Positions 27,875-37,598 of a DNA stretch of 37,598 bases are shown here, in pieces. The notes below the pieces were generated by a model that made no database searches, was not told the DNA's origin, and saw only the letters and a program-made list of their open reading frames with translations. A program made the translations under genes and the position numbers. Position 1 is the stretch's first letter, and each line of letters opens with the position of its first letter. Origin of the DNA: Pseudomonadota bacterium (GTDB taxonomy: Bacteria; Pseudomonadota; Gammaproteobacteria; Steroidobacterales; Steroidobacteraceae); contig JAJZSQ010000018.1 of NCBI GenBank assembly GCA_021849615.1, positions 1 to 37,598 on the forward strand. Reading direction: 5' to 3'.

Positions 27875-29089
27875 TCAGTCGGTGCGCAGGTGCATCGCGC
27901 GACGCACTTCGTCGAGGGTCTCGCGGGCCGCATCGCGGGCCTTCTCGGCCCCTTCGGCGATGACGTCGCGCAGCAGCTCCGGATTGTCGGTGTACTCCTG
28001 CGCGCGCCGGCGCATGCCGGTGACTTCCTCGACGACCTTGTCGATCACCGGCTGCTTGCACTCCAGGCAGCCAATGCCGGCCGAGCGGCAGCCCTCGGCG
28101 GCCCAATTGCGCACGTCCTCGCCCGAGTAAATCTTGTGCAGGTCCCACACCGGGCAGCGCTCCGGCTCGCCCGGATCGGTGCGCCGGGCCCGCGCCGGAT
28201 CGGTCTTCATCGCGCGCAGCTTGCGGGTCACGGACTGCGGGTCCTCGCGCAACTCGATGGTGTTGCCGTAGGACTTGGACATCTTGCGCCCATCGAGGCC
28301 GGGCACCTTGGGCGTCTCGGTGAGTAGCGCCTGGGGCTCGGGCAGGATGCTCACCCCGCCGCCCTCGAGGTAGCCGAGCAGCCGGTCCCGGTCGGCCACG
28401 GTGAGCCGGCTGACCCCGCTCACCAGCGCCCGGGCGCGCTCGAGCGCCTCGTGATCGCCGGCCTCCTGGAACTTGCGCCGCAGCTGCCGGTAGAGCGTGG
28501 TGTTGCGCCCGCCGAGGGCCTTGATGGCCCGCTCGACCTTCTCCTCGAAGTCCGGCTCGCGCCCGTAGAGGTGGTTGAAGCGGCGCGCCGTCTCGCGCGT
28601 CAGCTCCACGTGCGCCACCTGATCCTCCCCGACCGGCACGTGCTGGGCGCGGTAGACGAGGATGTCCGCGCTCTGCAGCAGCGGATAGCCGAGAAAGCCG
28701 TAGGTGGCCAGATCGCGATCCTTCAGCTGCTCCTGCTGGTCCTTGTAGCTCGGCACCCGCTCGAGCCAGCCGAGCGGGGTGATCATCGAGAGCAGCAGAT
28801 GCAGCTCGGCGTGCTCCGGTACGTGCGATTGCACGAACAGCGTCGCGACGCCCGGGTTGAGCCCCGCGGCGAGCCAGTCGATGAGCACCTCGTGCACGTA
28901 CTCCGGCAGCCGCGCGGTGTCCTCGTAGCCGGTGGTGAGCATGTGCCAGTCGGCGATGAAGAAGTAGCACTCGTACTCGTACTGCAGGCGCACCCAGTTG
29001 CGCAGCGCCCCGTGATAGTTGCCCAGGTGCAGCCGGCCGGTGGGCCGCATACCGGACAGGACCCGCCCGCCGGGGTTGGGAGTGCTCAT
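27875..29089 (-). CDS. trpS: Tryptophanyl-tRNA synthetase, with a probable iron-sulfur-type Cys cluster
   Basis: Class I synthetase charging tRNA-Trp. 404 residues, longer than E. coli TrpS (334). HIGH-type motif HLGN at 21-24 in PTGRLHLGNYHGAL, and KMSKS at 269-273. The added length is an insertion between the Rossmann core and KMSKS (about 186-262) and extra sequence after it. Cys312, Cys334, Cys341 and Cys344 are spaced C-x21-C-x6-C-x2-C, close to the C-x22-C-x6-C-x2-C that binds a [4Fe-4S] cluster near the anticodon site of Thermotoga maritima TrpRS. It is 27 bases after yciO and directly before scpA. Confidence 0.96.
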   Translation of the reverse strand: MSTPNPGGRVLSGMRPTGRLHLGNYHGALRNWVRLQYEYECYFFIADWHMLTTGYEDTARLPEYVHEVLIDWLAAGLNPGVATLFVQSHVPEHAELHLLLSMITPLGWLERVPSYKDQQEQLKDRDLATYGFLGYPLLQSADILVYRAQHVPVGEDQVAHVELTRETARRFNHLYGREPDFEEKVERAIKALGGRNTTLYRQLRRKFQEAGDHEALERARALVSGVSRLTVADRDRLLGYLEGGGVSILPEPQALLTETPKVPGLDGRKMSKSYGNTIELREDPQSVTRKLRAMKTDPARARRTDPGEPERCPVWDLHKIYSGEDVRNWAAEGCRSAGIGCLECKQPVIDKVVEEVTGMRRRAQEYTDNPELLRDVIAEGAEKARDAARETLDEVRRAMHLRTD

Positions 29090-29116
29090 CGAACCTCGTC
29101 TCGTGCCGCTAAACGG

Positions 29117-29761
29117 TCAGTATACCGTGTCGCCCCCGCCCCCGAGGATGGGTGCGAGCGGCCCGCGCCCGACCCGCAGCACCGTCGGGGGCGTGACCGA
29201 CAGGTCCACCACCGTGGTCGGCACCACCCCGCAGTCGCCGCCATCGAGCACTGCATCGAGCTCGTGCCCGAGCCGCTCCTGGATCTCGCGAGCCGAGGTG
29301 AGCGGGGCCGGATCCTGCGGCAGCAGCAGCGTGCTGCTCATCAGCGGCTCGCCGAGTTCGCGCATCAGCATCAGCGGCACCGGATGCTCCGGGACGCGCA
29401 CCCCGATGGTGCGCCGCTTGGGGTTCTGCAACCGCCGCGGGGTCTCGCGGCTGGCGTGGACGAGGAAAGTGTACGGGCCCGGCAGACAGCTGCGCAGCAT
29501 GCGGAACTGCCAGGTCTCCAGGCGCGCAAAGCGCCCGACCTGGGCCAAATCGGCACACACCAGCGTGAAATGATGGTGCCGGTCGGCCGCGCGGATGCGC
29601 CGCACCCGCTCGAGCGCCTTGGTATCGCCCAGATGCCAGCCGAGGGCGTAGCACGAGTCGGTCGGATAGGCGATCAGGCCGCCGCCGCGCACGATGTCCG
29701 CAGCCACGCGGATCAGGCGCGCCTGGGGCGTCACCGGATGCAGCTCCAGGTATTCACTCAC
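29117..29761 (-). CDS. yciO: YciO-type Sua5/YrdC-family protein
   Basis: Relative of the threonylcarbamoyl-AMP synthases TsaC/Sua5; the role of YciO itself is less settled. 214 residues. It matches E. coli YciO along its length: AADIVRGGGLIAYPTDSCYAL near residue 20 (nucleotide/RNA-binding YrdC core, two adjoining blocks), HHHFTLVCADL, PGPYTFLVHASRETPRRL, KRRTIGVRVPEHP, and GGDCGVVPTTVVDLS. The GTG start at 29759-29761 has a perfect AGGAGG 10 bases upstream. It is the first gene of the yciO-trpS-scpA-scpB-rluB run and is divergent from bolA. Confidence 0.94.
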   Translation of the reverse strand: MSEYLELHPVTPQARLIRVAADIVRGGGLIAYPTDSCYALGWHLGDTKALERVRRIRAADRHHHFTLVCADLAQVGRFARLETWQFRMLRSCLPGPYTFLVHASRETPRRLQNPKRRTIGVRVPEHPVPLMLMRELGEPLMSSTLLLPQDPAPLTSAREIQERLGHELDAVLDGGDCGVVPTTVVDLSVTPPTVLRVGRGPLAPILGGGGDTVY

Positions 29762-29822
29762 CGCCCCCCGCCTCCTTCACCGTCCGCTCGGATGTGCGCT
29801 CCCTCGGGAGCATCGGCGCTCG

Positions 29823-29842
29823 AGTGGGTTATGATACCCACT
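29823..29842. promoter_or_regulatory. Palindrome enclosing -10-like hexamers between yciO and bolA
   Basis: AGTGGGT (29823-29829) and ACCCACT (29836-29842) are perfect inverted arms around TATGAT. That central hexamer is one base from the -10 consensus on the plus strand, 38 bases before the bolA ATG. The opposite strand, shifted by one base, reads TATCAT toward yciO. No good -35 is visible in either direction. It looks like an operator over a shared or bidirectional promoter. The regulator is unknown. Confidence 0.5.
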
Positions 29843-29872
29843 TCACGCACCGGAACGGCGACTGCCCCGCGG

Positions 29873-30166
29873 ATGAATCCCACGCCCAAAGTCTCCCTCA
29901 GCGACATTCGCGCCGCGCTCGAGCGCTCGCTCGCGCCGACGGCGCTCGAGGTCCTCGACGACAGCGCACGCCACGCCGGCCATGCCGGGGCGCGCTCGGG
30001 CGGACATTACCGCGTGGCCGTGGTCTCGAGCGCCTTCGCCGGCCGCTCCCGGCTCGAACGCCACCGCATGGTCTACCAGGCGCTCGAGCCGCTGATGGGT
30101 CAGGGCATCCATGCGCTGAACATCCGGGCGGCGGCCCCGCAGGACCCGGAGCGCCCGGTCACTTGA
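29873..30166 (+). CDS. bolA: BolA-family protein
   Basis: Small alpha/beta KH-like protein; BolA proteins pair with monothiol glutaredoxins in iron-sulfur handling and affect stress morphology. 97 residues from the ATG at 29873, chosen because the BolA fold starts just after it (IRAALERSLAPTALEVLDDS). The signature is complete: GGHYRVAVVSSAFAGRSRLE, then RHRMVYQALEPLM and GIHALNIRAAAP. The frame continues upstream into the yciO/trpS region on the other strand, which is not coding. A palindromic promoter precedes it and a strong hairpin follows it. Confidence 0.93.
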   Translation: MNPTPKVSLSDIRAALERSLAPTALEVLDDSARHAGHAGARSGGHYRVAVVSSAFAGRSRLERHRMVYQALEPLMGQGIHALNIRAAAPQDPERPVT

Positions 30167-30170
30167 GCCA

Positions 30171-30192
30171 GGCCCGGCCGAGCGGCCGGGCC
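30171..30192 (+). terminator. Hairpin after bolA
   Basis: GGCCCGGCC (30171-30179) pairs perfectly with GGCCGGGCC (30184-30192) over a 4-base GAGC loop, 4 bases after the bolA stop. It is followed by CTCTAGCTTTCC, only moderately T-rich. It may be a partial terminator reducing read-through into the parvulin gene 33 bases on. Confidence 0.6.
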
Positions 30193-30225
30193 CTCTAGCT
30201 TTCCACCACCCTAACCGAGAACCTC

Positions 30226-31245
30226 ATGAAGCATCTCAGGATCCTCTGCATCGGACTCGCCGCGCTGGGCCTGGCCGCCTGCCACGGCAAATCGACTTCG
30301 AGCGCCGGCGCATCCGCCGCGGTCGCGACCGTCAACGGTCACCCGATCACGCGCCAGTTCTACGACTCGTACATCAAGATGGTCTCCGGCGGGCGCACGC
30401 CGAGTGAGCTGACGCCGCAGCAGCGCGCGATGGTCCTCGACGGGCTGATCCGCGCCGAAGCGGTGGCCCAGGCAGCCGTCAAGAAGGGTCTGGACAAGCA
30501 GCCGCACACCGAGACGATGCTGAAGCTGACGCGTCTGAACGTGCTCGAGCAGGCGCTCTCGACCCAGTACCTCGCCAGCGCTGCGCCCACCGACGCAGAA
30601 CTGCAGTCGGTGTACGACCAGCAGCTCGCCAAGTTCCCCAAGCTCGAGTATCACGCGCGGCACATCCTGGTGAAGAGCCAGGCCGAGGCTGAGCAGATCA
30701 TTCACCAGCTCGACGCCGATCACGACCGCAACTTCGCGGCGCTCGCGAAGAAGGATTCGCAGGACCCCGGCTCGGCGCAGAACGGCGGTGACCTCGGCTG
30801 GTTCCCGCCGAACAACATGGTGCCGTCGTTCTCGGCCGCACTGGCGAAGCTGAAAGTCGGTCAGGTCACCCAGACGCCGGTGCACACGCGCTTCGGCTGG
30901 CACGTGATCCAGCTGCTCGGCACCAAGCCGATGCACGCCCCGAGCTTCGCGCAGGTCAAGGCCCGCCTGAAGCAGGCGGTGGAGAACAAGAAGTTCCAGA
31001 CCTACACCTCCTCGCTGGTGAAGCAGGCGAAGGTCGAGACCTACCTCGACCCGCAGACCGGTGAGCTCGCCGCGAAGCCGACCGCCGGCATGCCGGCGAT
31101 TCCGGCTCCGACCGCCGCTCCGACCGCCGCTCCGGGCGCCGCTGCGGGCGCCGCTGCGGGCGCCGCTGCGGGCGCCGCTGCGGGCGCGACCCCGGGCGCT
31201 GCTGCCGGCAGCGCCACCCCGGCGCCGGCCCCTGCGGGCCACTGA
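30226..31245 (+). CDS. Parvulin-type peptidyl-prolyl isomerase lipoprotein
   Basis: Periplasmic folding factor, probably lipid-anchored: lipobox LAAC with Cys19 after a short hydrophobic signal. 339 residues. An N-terminal SurA/PpiC-like helical region (about 30-135: ATVNGHPITRQFYDSYIK) is followed by a parvulin domain (about 142-235). The latter has YHARHILVKSQAEAEQII, DPGSAQNGGDLGWFPPNNMV and TRFGWHVIQLLG, the standard active-site blocks. The C-terminal 60 residues are Ala/Pro/Gly repeats (GAAA units) and probably disordered. The lipid anchor and tail resemble EpsD-like isomerases, but no exopolysaccharide genes are nearby. It lies 59 bases after bolA and is followed by a strong terminator-like hairpin. 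Confidence 0.92.
   Translation: MKHLRILCIGLAALGLAACHGKSTSSAGASAAVATVNGHPITRQFYDSYIKMVSGGRTPSELTPQQRAMVLDGLIRAEAVAQAAVKKGLDKQPHTETMLKLTRLNVLEQALSTQYLASAAPTDAELQSVYDQQLAKFPKLEYHARHILVKSQAEAEQIIHQLDADHDRNFAALAKKDSQDPGSAQNGGDLGWFPPNNMVPSFSAALAKLKVGQVTQTPVHTRFGWHVIQLLGTKPMHAPSFAQVKARLKQAVENKKFQTYTSSLVKQAKVETYLDPQTGELAAKPTAGMPAIPAPTAAPTAAPGAAAGAAAGAAAGAAAGATPGAAAGSATPAPAPAGH
31134..31181 (+). repeat. Four perfect 12-bp tandem repeats in the parvulin gene tail
   Basis: GGGCGCCGCTGC is repeated four times without a mismatch, followed by a partial fifth copy. It encodes Gly-Ala-Ala-Ala units and keeps the frame. It is flanked on the left by two copies of a related 12-bp Ala/Pro unit. Slipped-strand change of copy number would lengthen or shorten the tail by four residues. 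Confidence 0.9.
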
Positions 31246-31259
31246 GCGATCGGATCGAT

Positions 31260-31295
31260 CCTGCAGCGGAGCGGCTCCGGCCGCTCCGCTGCAGG
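31260..31295. terminator. Bidirectional hairpin between the parvulin gene and ligA
   Basis: CCTGCAGCGGAGCGG (31260-31274) and CCGCTCCGCTGCAGG (31281-31295) are perfect 15-bp arms around a 6-base loop. It is placed 14 bases after the parvulin stop and 7 bases beyond the ligA stop, where two converging transcripts meet. There is no T-run on either strand, as in many GC-rich genomes. Confidence 0.75.
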
Positions 31296-31302
31296 GGCGC
31301 CG

Positions 31303-37598
<6,296 letters not shown>

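Noticed and set aside
27867-28970. Upstream extension of the scpA frame through trpS
   Set aside because: trpS is read in another frame with all class I synthetase motifs; the kleisin begins only after 27866.
31134-31181. Tandem repeats considered as a CRISPR-like array
   Set aside because: Units are 12 bp, contiguous, without spacers, and encode in-frame Gly-Ala repeats.

Overview
The window is GC-rich bacterial chromosome, densely packed with housekeeping genes. The gene set and order point to a gammaproteobacterium on the Xanthomonadales/Nevskiales side of the class. It has Smc-ScpA-ScpB rather than MukBEF, smc-zipA-ligA in a row, yciO-trpS-scpA-scpB-rluB in a row, gyrA divergent from ubiG, and a gyrA/serC/serA/pheA/aroA/cmk/rpsA/ihfB/lapB/galU series on one strand. 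Genus cannot be read from the sequence. No phage, transposase, integrase, rRNA, tRNA or CRISPR array was recognised.

Layout. (1) 1-3985, minus strand: an outer-membrane factor lipoprotein, a periplasmic adaptor and the N-terminal half of an RND pump form one tripartite efflux operon. (2) 4151-7144, plus strand: an OmpR-type response regulator and its histidine kinase diverge from the pump and probably control it; a CnoX-like thioredoxin/TPR protein overlaps the kinase end. (3) 7145-8281: the least gene-dense stretch, with one small DUF2934 gene and about 730 bases without a recognisable gene but with several short perfect inverted repeats. (4) 8282-10360: a FUSC-type membrane protein. (5) 10372-22947, minus strand: gyrA; the serine/aromatic/nucleotide genes serC, serA, pheA, aroA, cmk; then rpsA, ihfB, lapB, galU. 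(6) 23095-25113, plus strand: ubiG and rmuC. (7) 25099-29761, minus strand: yciO, trpS, scpA, scpB, rluB. (8) 29873-31245, plus strand: bolA and a lipoprotein parvulin. (9) 31303-37598, minus strand: smc (5' end outside the window), zipA, ligA.

How the genes fit together: Smc and ScpAB, encoded about 6.5 kb apart, form the condensin complex; GyrA, IHF-beta and LigA also act on the chromosome and ZipA on the divisome. SerC and SerA catalyse consecutive steps to serine, and AroA and PheA consecutive parts of the route from shikimate to phenylalanine. LapB sets LpxC/LPS level, and GalU supplies UDP-glucose for envelope glycans. The pump, two-component system, FUSC protein and parvulin lipoprotein are envelope functions.

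I found no convincing new defence, mobile or biosynthetic system. The most interesting signals are small: a pseudouridine synthase with degenerate signature motifs, a TrpRS with four Cys spaced almost as in the [4Fe-4S] type, no lapA before lapB, a -10 hexamer inside a perfect palindrome in the bolA/yciO intergenic region, a strong hairpin just upstream of ihfB, and the hairpin cluster near the DUF2934 gene. No similarity search could be run; names rest on motifs, length and context.
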